Of a stretch of DNA of 64,000 bases, positions 29,964 to 51,000 are shown in pieces. The notes under the pieces are model-generated. The model had not been told where the DNA came from. It searched no databases and was given only the letters and a program-made list of their open reading frames with translations. Made by a program: the position numbers and the translations under genes. The stretch covers positions 124,001 to 188,000 of the forward strand of contig NZ_JAMTCF010000015.1 of NCBI RefSeq assembly GCF_024171695.1. Direction: 5' to 3'. Source of the DNA: Actinosynnema pretiosum (GTDB taxonomy: Bacteria > Actinomycetota > Actinomycetes > Mycobacteriales > Pseudonocardiaceae). Within the stretch, counting starts at the first letter, position 1, and each line of letters starts with the position of its first letter.

Positions 29964-30352
29964 CCGCGCGCGCCCAGCCCCGCGATCAGGCCGCTCGCCA
30001 GCGGCGCGAGCACCGACTCGTGCCGGAAGCTCTCGCGCGCCCACACGTTCGACAGGTGCACCTCGATCCACGGGCGCGGGTAGTTCGCCAGCGCGTCCCG
30101 CAGGCTCCACCCGGCCATCATCAGCGCGCCGGGGTTCACGATCGCGCCGACCGTGTCGTAGGCGTCCTCGATCTCGTCCACCAGCTGGCCCTCGCCGTTG
30201 CGCTGCACCGAGCGGACCGACCACCCCCGCTCCGCCACCTCCTCCGCGACCGCCTTCTCGACGTCCGCGAGCGTGTCGGTCCCGTACACGGACACCTCCC
30301 GGCGACCCAGGATGCCCAGGTTCGGACCGTTCACCAGCAGCAGCTCGCCCAC
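29921..30352 (-). CDS. Type II 3-dehydroquinase homologue (aminodehydroquinate dehydratase, RifJ type)
   Basis: 143 aa from a GTG at 30352. It is a type II dehydroquinase: LLVNGPNLGILGRREVSVYG with the catalytic Tyr23, VNPGALMMAGWSLRDAL, and EVHLSNVWARESFRHES with the acid/base His99. In AHBA pathways this enzyme dehydrates 5-amino-5-deoxy-3-dehydroquinate to aminodehydroshikimate, the substrate of AHBA synthase. The His of the usual NPG-x-x-x-H loop is Met79 here, which may reflect the amino substrate. It is the only minus-strand gene inside the AHBA block. Confidence 0.9.
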   Translation of the reverse strand: MGELLLVNGPNLGILGRREVSVYGTDTLADVEKAVAEEVAERGWSVRSVQRNGEGQLVDEIEDAYDTVGAIVNPGALMMAGWSLRDALANYPRPWIEVHLSNVWARESFRHESVLAPLASGLIAGLGARGYRLAARALLDLAP

Positions 30353-30596
30353 GTCGGACCCCTTTCCTCAAAAGCGCCGCCGAAGCGCGTGAGCGCCCCG
30401 GCTCCCCGTCCGCCCCCATTGTGCGCACGAGCCCGTCCCGATGCCCGCTCGCTGCGGGAACGGTCCGGGAACAGGGGGGATGAGGGGGAGGTCAAGGGGG
30501 TTGGGCGGGGTGTCGGGAATCGGTAGCGTCGAATTCCGAACGCAGGCCGCGGTGAATTCCCCCGCGCCATTTCCGAGAACGACGGGGACAGGGGTC
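30353..30596. promoter_or_regulatory. Divergent promoter of the AHBA synthase operon
   Basis: A 244-bp gap between divergent genes. The plus strand carries closely spaced G-tracts (CAGGGGGGATGAGGGGGAGG and AAGGGGGTTGGG, about 30474-30505), like those before the methoxymalonyl operon. A dyad GGAAT (30516-30520) and ATTCC (30532-30536) lies about 60-80 bp before the AHBA synthase ATG. Activator binding is a suggestion only. Confidence 0.4.
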
Positions 30597-31763
30597 ATGG
30601 GCAATTCTTCGGACGCAGGAATCGAGTTCCCGGCCTGGCCGCAGCACGACGAAGCCGAGCGCACGGCCCTGCTGCGCGCGCTGGACCAGGGCCAGTGGTG
30701 GCGGGTCGGCGGCAGCGAGGTCGACGAGTTCGAGCGCGAGTTCGCCGAGTACCACGGCGCGCGCCACGCGCTCGCGGTCACCACCGGGACGCACGCGCTG
30801 GAGCTGGCGCTCCAAGTGCTCGACGTCGGCCCCGGCACGGAGGTGATCGTGCCCGCCTTCACCTTCATCTCGTCCTCGCAGGCCGCGCAGCGCCTCGGCG
30901 CGGTCGCCGTGCCCGTGGACGTCGACCCCGACACCTACTGCCTGGACGTGGGCGCCGCCGAGGCGGCCGTGACCTCCCGCACCTCGGCGATCATGCCCGT
31001 GCACATGGCGGGCCAGTTCGCCGACATGGACCGGCTGGCGAAGCTGTCGGCGGGCACGGGCGTGCCGGTGGTGCAGGACGCCGCGCACGCGCACGGCGCG
31101 CACTGGCGCGGCAAGCGGGTCGGCGAGCTGGGCTCGATCGCCGCGTTCAGCTTCCAGAACGGCAAGCTGATGACGGCGGGCGAGGGCGGGGCCGTGCTGT
31201 TCGACGACGAGGCCCAGTGGGAGAAGGCGTTCGTCCGGCACAGCTGCGGCAGGCCCAAGGGCGACCGGGGCTACTTCCACCTCACCTCGGGCTCGAACTT
31301 CCGGATGAACGAGTTCTCCGCCGCCGTGCTGCGCGCCCAGCTCGGCAGGCTGGACTCGCAGATCGAGACCAGGCAGGCCCGCTGGCCGGTGCTGTCCGCG
31401 CTGCTGGCGAAGATCGACGGCGTGGTGCCGCAGACCGTCGACCCGCGCAGCGACCGCAACCCCGGCTACATGGCGATGTTCCGGCTGCCCGGCGTCACCG
31501 AGGAGCGGCGCAACGCGGTCGTGGACGAGCTGGTCCGGCGCGGGATCCCGGCGTTCATGGCGTTCCGGGCGGTCTACCGCACGGAGGCGTTCTGGGAGAC
31601 CGGCGCGCCCGACCTGACCCGCGAGGAGCTGGCCGAGCGCTGCCCGGTGTCGGAGGAGATCACCCGCGACTGCGTGTGGCTGCACCACCGGACCCTGCTG
31701 GGCGCCGAGGAGCAGATCCACCGGCTGGCCGCCGTCGTGGCCGACGTGGTCGCGGGCGCGTGA
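30597..31763 (+). CDS. 3-amino-5-hydroxybenzoate (AHBA) synthase (RifK/Asm24 type)
   Basis: 388 aa from the ATG at 30597; the preceding in-frame stretch from 30441 lacks similarity to the family. Near-colinear with RifK over the full length: FPAWPQHDEAER, ALDQGQWWRVGG, VTTGTHALELALQVLDVGPG, and the PLP Lys190 in FSFQNGKLMTAGEG. The enzyme aromatises aminodehydroshikimate to AHBA, the PKS starter unit, and members can also act earlier as an aminotransferase with the partner oxidoreductase. That oxidoreductase is the next gene. This gene is the diagnostic marker of an ansamycin cluster. Confidence 0.96.
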   Translation: MGNSSDAGIEFPAWPQHDEAERTALLRALDQGQWWRVGGSEVDEFEREFAEYHGARHALAVTTGTHALELALQVLDVGPGTEVIVPAFTFISSSQAAQRLGAVAVPVDVDPDTYCLDVGAAEAAVTSRTSAIMPVHMAGQFADMDRLAKLSAGTGVPVVQDAAHAHGAHWRGKRVGELGSIAAFSFQNGKLMTAGEGGAVLFDDEAQWEKAFVRHSCGRPKGDRGYFHLTSGSNFRMNEFSAAVLRAQLGRLDSQIETRQARWPVLSALLAKIDGVVPQTVDPRSDRNPGYMAMFRLPGVTEERRNAVVDELVRRGIPAFMAFRAVYRTEAFWETGAPDLTREELAERCPVSEEITRDCVWLHHRTLLGAEEQIHRLAAVVADVVAGA

Positions 31764-33004
31764 GCGCCGGGGATCGCGGGGGCGCGGGGCGCGTGGGGAA
31801 CGGTGGGCGTGCGGGGCGAGGTGGGCGTGCGGAGAGCGGCGTGAGCGCGGGGAGCGCCGGGGGCGCTGGTCCGGTGCGGGTCGCGGTGGTCGGGCTCGGG
31901 TGGGTGGCGCGGGAGGTGTGGCTGCCCCGGCTGCTGGGCGGCCCGGCATTCAGAGTGGTCGCCGTGGTCGAGCCGTCCGAGCAGGCCCGCGCCGCCGCGC
32001 TCGGCGACCTCGCCGGGGTCAGCGCGCTGGAGCGCGTGGAGGACCTGCGGCGCGACGAGGTCGACCTGGCCGTGGTCGCCGTGCCGAACCACCTGCACGC
32101 GCCGGTCGCGTGCGGCCTGCTGCGCCGGGGGATCCCGGTGTTCCTGGAGAAGCCGCTGTGCCTGGGGTCCGCCGAGGCCGCCGCGCTCGCCGACGCCGAG
32201 CGGGCCGGTGGCGCGGTGCTGCTGGGCGGCAGCGCCGCGCGGCACCGGGCCGACGTGCGGGCGCTGCGGGAGGTGGCCGCGTCGCTGGGCGCGCTGCGGC
32301 ACGTCGACGTGTCCTGGGTGCGGTCGAGGGGCATCCCGGACCGGGGCGGCTGGTTCACCAACCGGACCCGGTCCGGCGGTGGCGCGCTCGTGGACCTGGG
32401 CTGGCACCTGCTCGACACCGCCCGAGTGCTGCTGCGCGGCGCCACCGGCGACCCGGAGGGCGCGGAGCTGGAGCACGTCACCGGCGCGGTGTCCGCGGAC
32501 TTCGTCAACGACCACGCGTTCCGGGCCGCCTGGCGCGGTGACGGGGCGCCGGTGGACCCGGTGGTCGGTGACGTGGAGGACACCGCCAGGGGGTTCCTCG
32601 TCACCCGGTCGGGGATCTCCATCGGGGTGCGCGCGGCCTGGGCCTCGCACCAGGCGCTGGACACCACCGTCGTGCGCGTGGAGGGCAGCGGCGGCACGGC
32701 GGAGCTGCGCTGCACCTTCGGCTTCAGCCCGAACCGCGAGGGCCCGTCGCGGCTGCTGCTGACCACCGACGGCCGCACCACGCCCGTGGAGCTGCCCGTC
32801 GAACCGGTCGGCGCCGAGTACGACGCCCAGCTCGCGAGCCTGCCCGCCCGCCTGGCCGACCCCGCCGCACGCGGGGAGGCCGCGTCCGGGGCGCGCTGGA
32901 TCGCGGGCGCGATCGAACGGGTCTACCGCGCCGCCGACACCGTGCGGTGCGCCGAGCGGCGGCACGCGCCGGTCGACCTCGTCCCGACGGGAGCCCCGCG
33001 ATGA
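31760..33004 (+). CDS. NAD-dependent oxidoreductase of AHBA/kanosamine synthesis (RifL type)
   Basis: 414 aa if it starts at the GTG overlapping the AHBA synthase stop (31760). A GTG at 31841 with GGAGAG upstream would remove a glycine-rich, featureless lead of 27 residues and may be the true start. The Gfo/Idh/MocA fold is clear: VRVAVVGLGWVAREVW, VVAVPNHLHAPVACGLL, the EKPLCLGSAE motif, and a C-terminal alpha/beta domain. RifL with RifK is proposed to oxidise and aminate UDP-glucose on the way to kanosamine. The gene overlaps both neighbours. Confidence 0.88.
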   Translation: MSAGDRGGAGRVGNGGRAGRGGRAESGVSAGSAGGAGPVRVAVVGLGWVAREVWLPRLLGGPAFRVVAVVEPSEQARAAALGDLAGVSALERVEDLRRDEVDLAVVAVPNHLHAPVACGLLRRGIPVFLEKPLCLGSAEAAALADAERAGGAVLLGGSAARHRADVRALREVAASLGALRHVDVSWVRSRGIPDRGGWFTNRTRSGGGALVDLGWHLLDTARVLLRGATGDPEGAELEHVTGAVSADFVNDHAFRAAWRGDGAPVDPVVGDVEDTARGFLVTRSGISIGVRAAWASHQALDTTVVRVEGSGGTAELRCTFGFSPNREGPSRLLLTTDGRTTPVELPVEPVGAEYDAQLASLPARLADPAARGEAASGARWIAGAIERVYRAADTVRCAERRHAPVDLVPTGAPR

Positions 33005-33837
33005 CCACCGGACCGACGAACCACCGGACCGCGCCCGCGCAGGCGGCCACGAACCCGACTGCCGCGACCTCCTCGGCTGCCACAGCCCCGCCCACCGCCA
33101 CCTCGGCCGCCGCCCGACCGGTTGCTCCCCGACCACCCGCCGCCCGACCGACCTCCGCCCCCCACCGCCACGTCCCCGGCGCGACCTACGACCGCGCCGT
33201 CCTGTTCGACCTCGACGGCGTGCTGGTCAACAGCTTCGCCGTCATGCGGCAGGCGTTCGAGATCGCCTACGCCGAGGTCGTCGGCGACGGGCCCCCGCCG
33301 TTCGAGGAGTACAACCGGCACCTCGGCCGGTACTTCCCCGACATCATGCGGATCATGGACCTGCCGCTTGCGATGGAGGAGCCGTTCGTCCGCGAGAGCT
33401 ACCGGCTCGCCGGTGAGGTCGAGGTGTTCGAGGGCGTCCCCGAGCTGCTGGCCGACCTGCGCGGGCACGGGTTCGGCACCGCCGTGGTCACCGGCAAGAG
33501 CGGGCCGCGCGCCCGGTCGCTGCTGGGCGTCCTGGGCATGGCGGAGCTGTTCGACCACATCATCGGCTCCGACGAGGTCGCGAACCCCAAGCCCGCGCCG
33601 GACATGCTCCTGCTGGCCACCGGCCTGCTCGGCGTCCCGGCCGACCGGGTGGTGATGGTGGGCGACGCGCTCACCGACCTGGCAGGCGCCCGCGCCGCCG
33701 GGTACCCGGCGCTGGCCGCCCTGTGGGGTGAGACGGACGAGGCGGAGCTGCTGGCGGCGAACCCGGCAGCGGCGGTCCGCAAGCCCTCGCAGGTGCTCGA
33801 CTGGTGCCTGGCCAACCTGGTGGACGACGACAGCTGA
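33001..33837 (+). CDS. HAD-family phosphatase of AHBA synthesis (RifM type)
   Basis: 278 aa from the ATG at 33001 overlapping the previous stop (ATGA). The HAD motifs are VLFDLDGVLVNS (Asp70, Asp72), VVTGKSG, NPKPAPD and VMVGDALTDLAGARAAG. The family removes phosphate in the AHBA/kanosamine branch. The first 60 residues are a Pro/Ala/Thr-rich disordered lead not expected in the family; no good internal start was found, since the fold begins at about residue 62. It ends the plus-strand AHBA operon just before a strong terminator. Confidence 0.88.
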   Translation: MTTGPTNHRTAPAQAATNPTAATSSAATAPPTATSAAARPVAPRPPAARPTSAPHRHVPGATYDRAVLFDLDGVLVNSFAVMRQAFEIAYAEVVGDGPPPFEEYNRHLGRYFPDIMRIMDLPLAMEEPFVRESYRLAGEVEVFEGVPELLADLRGHGFGTAVVTGKSGPRARSLLGVLGMAELFDHIIGSDEVANPKPAPDMLLLATGLLGVPADRVVMVGDALTDLAGARAAGYPALAALWGETDEAELLAANPAAAVRKPSQVLDWCLANLVDDDS

Positions 33838-33845
33838 CCGCGGAA

Positions 33846-33894
33846 CGCGCGGGCCCTGGCCCCGGCAGCACGTGCCGGGGCCAGGGCCCGCGCG
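33846..33894. terminator. Bidirectional terminator with a perfect 22-bp stem
   Basis: Bases 33846-33867 and 33873-33894 are exact reverse complements around a 5-base loop. The hairpin fills the 59-bp space between the converging phosphatase and FAD monooxygenase genes, ending three bases before the latter's stop codon. There is no T-run, as is usual for actinomycete terminators. It likely stops transcription from both sides. Confidence 0.85.
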
Positions 33895-33896
33895 GG

Positions 33897-35480
33897 TCAC
33901 GCCAGCTGGGCGCGCAGGTCCGCCACCAGCCCTTCCAACCCCGCCGCGTCCCCGGCCGCGCCGAACACGTAGAAGTCCGGCCGCAGCAGCACCGCCGCCG
34001 CGCCCAGCTCCTCCAACCACTTCAGGTAGTTCCCGCTCACGTCCACCACGTCGTCCGGCCCGTCCTGCGCCGCGCCCGCCGGAACCAGGTGCGCGTACCG
34101 CGTGGCCAGCCCGTCCAGCCGCTCCCGCACCCCCGGCCCCGCCACCAGCCCGCCCCTGGTGAGCAGCGCGAACCCGGTCCCCACCACGTCGTCGAACAGC
34201 CCGACCCGCCCGCCGCGCCCCACCCGCCACTGCGGGCCAACGTCACCCGCGTGCGGTGCGGGGGAGCCGCCGGGACCCCGGTGCAGCACCCCGTCCGCCA
34301 GCGGCTTGAGCACCAGCCGGGCGGACGCGCCGGGCGTCAGCTCGCGCTCGCGCGCCGCCAGCATCGCCGCGTCCCGGTCCGCCGCCGCCTCCGGGTCGGC
34401 CACGCACACCACCCGCCCCAGCCCCACCGAGATCGTCACCGCGTGCCGCACGTGCTCCCCGCGCTCCAGCGCGTAGCTGTCCAGCAGCGCCGACCCGGCC
34501 TCGCCGCGCAGCACCAGGTCCAGCTTCCACGCCAGGTTCGCCGCGTCCCGGAACCCCGAGGTCATGCCCTGCCCGGCGAACGGCGGCATCAGGTGCGCGG
34601 CGTCCCCCGCGAGCAGCATCCGGCCCGCCCGCCACCGCCGCGCCCACCGCGCCTGGAACGTGTACACGGCCAGCCGGTCCAGCACCCCGTCCCCCGGCCC
34701 GACGCCGAACAGCGCCAGCAGCTCCCACGCCTTCTCCGGCGTGCCGAACCGCTCCGGGTCGTCGCCGGGCACCCGCATGAACTCGTACCGCCGGTGCCCC
34801 GGCCCTGCCGACACGGCGGTGCGCGGCCGGGCCGGGTCGCACACCTGGAGGTTGTTGGGCGTGAACGCGCGCCGGTCGCGCAGCCGCACGTCGCACACCA
34901 GCCAGTCGTGCGAGAAGCCCAGGTCGGTCACGTCGGCGCCGGTGCGGGCCCGCACCACGCTGTTCGCCCCGTCGCAGCCCACCGCGAACCGCGCGGTCAG
35001 CTTCACGCGCGCCCCGCCGGGGTCGGTGGCCACCACCCGCACGTGGTCGCCCCGGTCGGTCAGCCCGGTCACCTCCCAGCCGCGCCGCACCTCAACGCCC
35101 GGCAGCGCCTCGCCGCGCGCGATCAGCGCGTCCTCCAGCGCGGGCTGGTAGGCCGAGGTCGCCTCGGGCCACCCGCAGTGCCCCTCCTCCTGGACGGTGA
35201 ACGCGATCAGCGTCTCCCCGGACGCGGTGCGCCACTCGTAGTCGCCCGCGGGCTCCCCGAACTCCGCGAGCGCCGGTCCGAGCCCGGCCGAGGCCAGCAC
35301 GCGGGTCGCCTCGCTGTCGAACCCGACCGCGCGCGGCAGCCGGAACGGCGTCGGCCAGCGCTCCAGCACCAGCACCCGCCACCCGCGCTGGGCCAGCAGC
35401 ACCGACAGCAGCTGCCCCACCGGCCCGTGGCCGACGACCACCACGTCGTGCTCGACCCCGCCACCGGACACGCCCCTCAC
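33897..35480 (-). CDS. mbcM: FAD-dependent aromatic monooxygenase (ansamycin C21 oxidation)
   Basis: 527 aa from a GTG at 35480 overlapping the amide synthase stop; a GTG at 35471 is an alternative. It is a p-hydroxybenzoate hydroxylase-type flavoenzyme: VVVVGHGPVGQLLSVLLAQR (FAD dinucleotide fold), VGCDGANSVVRARTG and MLLAGDAAHLMPPFAGQGM. The C-terminal thioredoxin-like domain of RdmE/MhpA-type monooxygenases is visible as LRPDFYVFGAA. GdmM and MbcM homologues oxidise C21 of the ansamycin ring, a step towards the benzoquinone. It is translationally coupled to the amide synthase, so it acts right after chain release. The symbol is given by analogy to macbecin. Confidence 0.92.
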   Translation of the reverse strand: MRGVSGGGVEHDVVVVGHGPVGQLLSVLLAQRGWRVLVLERWPTPFRLPRAVGFDSEATRVLASAGLGPALAEFGEPAGDYEWRTASGETLIAFTVQEEGHCGWPEATSAYQPALEDALIARGEALPGVEVRRGWEVTGLTDRGDHVRVVATDPGGARVKLTARFAVGCDGANSVVRARTGADVTDLGFSHDWLVCDVRLRDRRAFTPNNLQVCDPARPRTAVSAGPGHRRYEFMRVPGDDPERFGTPEKAWELLALFGVGPGDGVLDRLAVYTFQARWARRWRAGRMLLAGDAAHLMPPFAGQGMTSGFRDAANLAWKLDLVLRGEAGSALLDSYALERGEHVRHAVTISVGLGRVVCVADPEAAADRDAAMLAARERELTPGASARLVLKPLADGVLHRGPGGSPAPHAGDVGPQWRVGRGGRVGLFDDVVGTGFALLTRGGLVAGPGVRERLDGLATRYAHLVPAGAAQDGPDDVVDVSGNYLKWLEELGAAAVLLRPDFYVFGAAGDAAGLEGLVADLRAQLA

Positions 35481-36261
35481 CCCCTGGCCAGGATCGACGC
35501 GGTGACGCGAGCGAACTCGTCCTTCTCCACCAGCACCCGCGTGCTCTCCACCCCGTCCAGCACGGTGGAGTAGCGGCGCCCGATCAGCACGTGCTGCCCG
35601 TTCTCCACCGCCCTGCCCCGGAACGTGGTGCCCGCCAGCACCGAGTCCTGCGCGTAGTCGTCCAGCCCGTCCAACCGCACCGCCTCCCAGCCGTCCCGGT
35701 CCGCGCGCCCCGGCCGGAACCGGTACACCGCCCGCCACGCCCCGTCCCCTGGCCTGCGCTCCACCACGTGCGCGTCGCCGCGCTCCACGACCCGGTAGGC
35801 GCAGCCGTGCTGCTCCTGCTCGGTGTCCGACAGCTCCAGCGGCTCCAGGTAGGACGGGCCGACGAACCCCACGTCCACCAGCCAGGTCCGCCCGTCCAGG
35901 CGCACCAGGTTGAACGAGTGCTCCTCGTCCGGGCCGAACCGGTCGTCGGCCAGCCGGATCGCCGCCGCGACCATCAGCACCTCGTAGCCCAGTTCGGTCA
36001 GCAGGGCGTGGAAGAGCCGGTTGAGCTCGTAGCAGACCCCGCCGTTGCGGGCGGTCACCACGCGCGCGAACACCGCCGACAGCGGGATCTCCGCCAGCCC
36101 CCGGTTCGGCGGCAACCGGTCGGCCGCGCCGCCGTTGTCGTACGGCACGGCCATCAGGTGCCGCTTGTGCAGCGCCCGCAACGACTCCAGCGTCGGGCGC
36201 GGCGCGCCGCCCTCCACGCCGATGCGCCGCAGGTACTCGGCCACGTCGATCATGCTGGTGC

Positions 36262-36265
<4 letters not shown>
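35477..36265 (-). CDS. mbcF: Amide synthase that releases and cyclises the polyketide (RifF/GdmF type)
   Basis: 262 aa from a GTG at 36265 that overlaps the PKS stop; the ATG at 36253 is also possible. It is an arylamine N-acetyltransferase fold with the catalytic triad visible: Cys78 in NGGVCYELN, His116 in EEHSFNLV, Asp131 in VDVGFVGPS. In all ansamycin clusters this enzyme takes the full-length chain from the last ACP and forms the macrolactam with the AHBA amine. That replaces a thioesterase, and the last PKS indeed has none. Coupling to the PKS gene fits its role as the off-loading step. Confidence 0.96.
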
Positions 36266-48033
<11,768 letters not shown>

Positions 48034-48062
48034 GCTCTCTCCGCTCCGCATCATCGACAACC

Positions 48063-51000
48063 TCAGTCGTTCCCCGCGGCGGCGCCGCGCATCGCCCTGC
48101 GGACCAGACCGTCCAGGTCCAGGTCCGCGAGGTCCACCTGGTCGTCCTGCGCCACTCGCGCCGCGCTGTCGGCGGGCGCGAGGTCCACGAGCGCGCCGAG
48201 CACGCCCAGCTCCTCGAACCGGGCCAGCGGCACCGACGCCAGCACCCGCCGGATCGCGTCCTCCCGGTGCGCGACCTGGGCCGCCGTCACCCCGTTCCCC
48301 CGCCGGGGGGCCAGTTCGGCGCGCAGCACGCGCGCCAGCGCCAGCGGCTTCGGGTGGTCGAACACCACCGTCGGCGGCAGCCGCAGCCCGGTGGCCGCGT
48401 TCAACCGGTTCCGCAGCTCCACGGCGGTCACCGAGTCGAACCCGGCGTCCTTGAACGCCCGGTCCGCCGCCACCGCCTCCGGGTCGGCGAACCCGAGCAC
48501 CGCCGCCGCCTGCGCTCGCACCAGGTCCGCGAGCAGCTCGTCCTGCCCGGCCGCGTCCAGCCCGGTCAGCCGCGCCACCAGCGCGCCCCGCGCGTCCACC
48601 GCTGCCGCGGCAGGCTCATCCGGTTCGGTTAGCAGCGCCACCACCTCGGGCAGCCCGCGCAGCAGCGGTCGCTCCCTGGCCAGGGCGTAGCCGGGGGCGA
48701 ACCGCGCCCAGTCCACGTCGGCCACCACGCTCGCCGCCCGCCCCGAACCGACCGCCAGCGCCATCCCGCGCAGCGCCGCCTCCGGGTCCATCGTGCGGAT
48801 GCCCAGGCGGCTCCACCGCTCCGCGTCCCCGTCGCCGATCATGCCCAGGCCACCGCCCCAGCCGCCCCACGCCACCGACGTGGCCACCAGCCCGCGCGCC
48901 CGCCTGCGGGCGGCCAGCCCGTCCAGGAACGCGTTGGCCGCCGCGTACGGGGCCTGCCCGCCGCTTCCCCACACGGCCGCGCCGGAGGAGAACAGCACGA
49001 ACGCGTCCAGCTCCCGCTCGCCCAGCAGCTCGTCCAGCACCCGCGCGCCCTCGACCTTGCCGCCCGCGACGTCCGCGTACCGCCCGGCGGTCAGCTCCAC
49101 CACCGGCGTCGGGGCCAGGCCCGCGCCCGCCGCGTGCACCACGGCGGTCAGCGGCCCGTCCCGCTCCACGTCCGCCAGCACGGCGGCGACGGCGTCCCGG
49201 TCGGCCACGTCGAGCGCCACCACGCTGCACCGCGCCCCCAGCGCCTCCACCTCGGCGGCCAGCTCGGCCGCGCCGGGGGCGGCGGGACCGGACCGGCTGG
49301 CGAGCACCACGTGCCCGGCCCCGGAGCGGGCGAGCCAGCGGGCCACGTGCGTGCCGAGGCCGCCGGTGCCGCCGGTGACCAGCACCGCGCCGCGCGGCGT
49401 CCACTCCGGCGCGTCGGCCCCGTCGCGGACCAGGCGGCGGGCCAGCAGGCGGCCGTCGCGCACCGCGAGCTGGTCCTCGCCGCCGGGGGCGGCCAGCGCG
49501 GCGGCGAACGCGTCCAGGTCGGCGCCGGTGGGCTGCTGCGGCAGGTCGACCAGCCCGCCGAACGCCTCCGGCAGGTCCAGCGCCAGCACCCCGCCCAACC
49601 CCCACACGGCGGCCTGACCGGGGTCGGCGTCCTCGCCCGCGACGCTCACCGCGCCCCCGGTCGCGCACCACAGCGGCCCGGTGACACCCCGGTCGGCCAG
49701 CGCCTGGACCAGCGCGGCCGTGGCCGAGCCGGGCGCGCCCGGCTCGTCGGCCCCCGCGTCCCAGGACAGCAGCGACACCACGGCGTCGGGGCGGTCGGGC
49801 AGCGCCTTCGCCAGCCCGTCGCGGGTGGCGTCGACCACCGCCACGACGGTCACGTCCACACCCCGCGCGGCCAGCCCGTCCGCGACCGCCCGCGCCCGCT
49901 CGTCGTTCGCGGGCACCACCACGGCCACCCGGCCGGGCAGCGCCGATCCGCCTGGTGACCCGTACCCGGCTGGCAGCGCCGCTCCGCCGGGCGACCTGGC
50001 CCCGCCGGGCAGCGCCGATCCGCCGGAGAGCCCTGCCCCTCCAGGCGACCCTGCCTCTCCAGGCGACCCTGCCCCTTCGGGCGACCCGGACCCGCTGGGC
50101 GACCCGGACCCGCCTGACAGCGCCGATCCGCCTGGTACCGCCGATCCGCCGGGCGGTGCCGCTCCGCTGGGCAGCCCAGACCCGCCCGCCGGGACCGGGA
50201 CCGGGACCGGGACCGGGACCGGGACCCAGTCGACCCGGTAGCGCCAGCCGTCGAGCGCGCTCCTGGCCCGGCTGCGGCGCCGCCAGGACGTCAGGGCGGG
50301 CAGCACCCGTGCCAGCGAGTCCTCGTCCACGGCCAGCTCCCCGGCCAGGTCCGCCGCGTCACGGCCCTCGATCACCGCCCACAGCGCGTCGTCACCACCG
50401 TCCGGCGCGGCGGCCGGGCGCGCGGGTTCCGGCCAGTAGCGCTCGTGCTGGAACGCGTACGTCGGCAGCGGAGCCCGCCCCGCCTCGGGCAGCACCCGCG
50501 TCCAGTCCACGTCCACGCCGCGCACGTGCAGCTCGGCCAGGCCGGTCAGGACCCGGTCCCAACCGCCGTCGTCGCGGCGCAGCGTGCCGGTCACGGCGAC
50601 CCGCGCGTCCCCGGCCGCCTCGGCGCTCTCCTGCACCGCCGCCGCCAGCACGGGGTGCGTGGAGACCTCCACGAAGGCCCGGTGCCCGGTGTCGAGCAGC
50701 GTGCCGATCCCGTCGGCGAAGCGGACGGTCCGGCGCAGGTTGTGGAACCAGTAGTCGGCGTCGTTGTCACCGGGCGTGATCCACTCGCCGGTCACCGTCG
50801 ACAGCCACGGGATCCCACCGGGCTGCGGGGTGACGTCGGCGAGCATCCGCCCGAGCTGGTCGCGGATGGCGTCGACGTGCCCGGTGTGGCTGGCGTAGTC
50901 CACGGGGACCACCCGCGTGCGGACCGCCTCGCCATAGCCGCGCCGCAGCTCCTCCAGCGCCCCGGTGTCCCCGGCGACCACGGTCGCGCTCGGCCCGTTG

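Noticed and set aside
27729-30428. Minus-strand open frame of about 900 codons across the repeat island, kinase and dehydratase
   Set aside because: Low-complexity Pro/Arg/Ser composition, out of phase with the supported genes in the kinase and dehydratase, and no family features.
49000-50700. A dehydratase in module 5
   Set aside because: After the AT the sequence goes directly to the KR structural part. No HxxxGxxxxP motif or DH fold segment is present.
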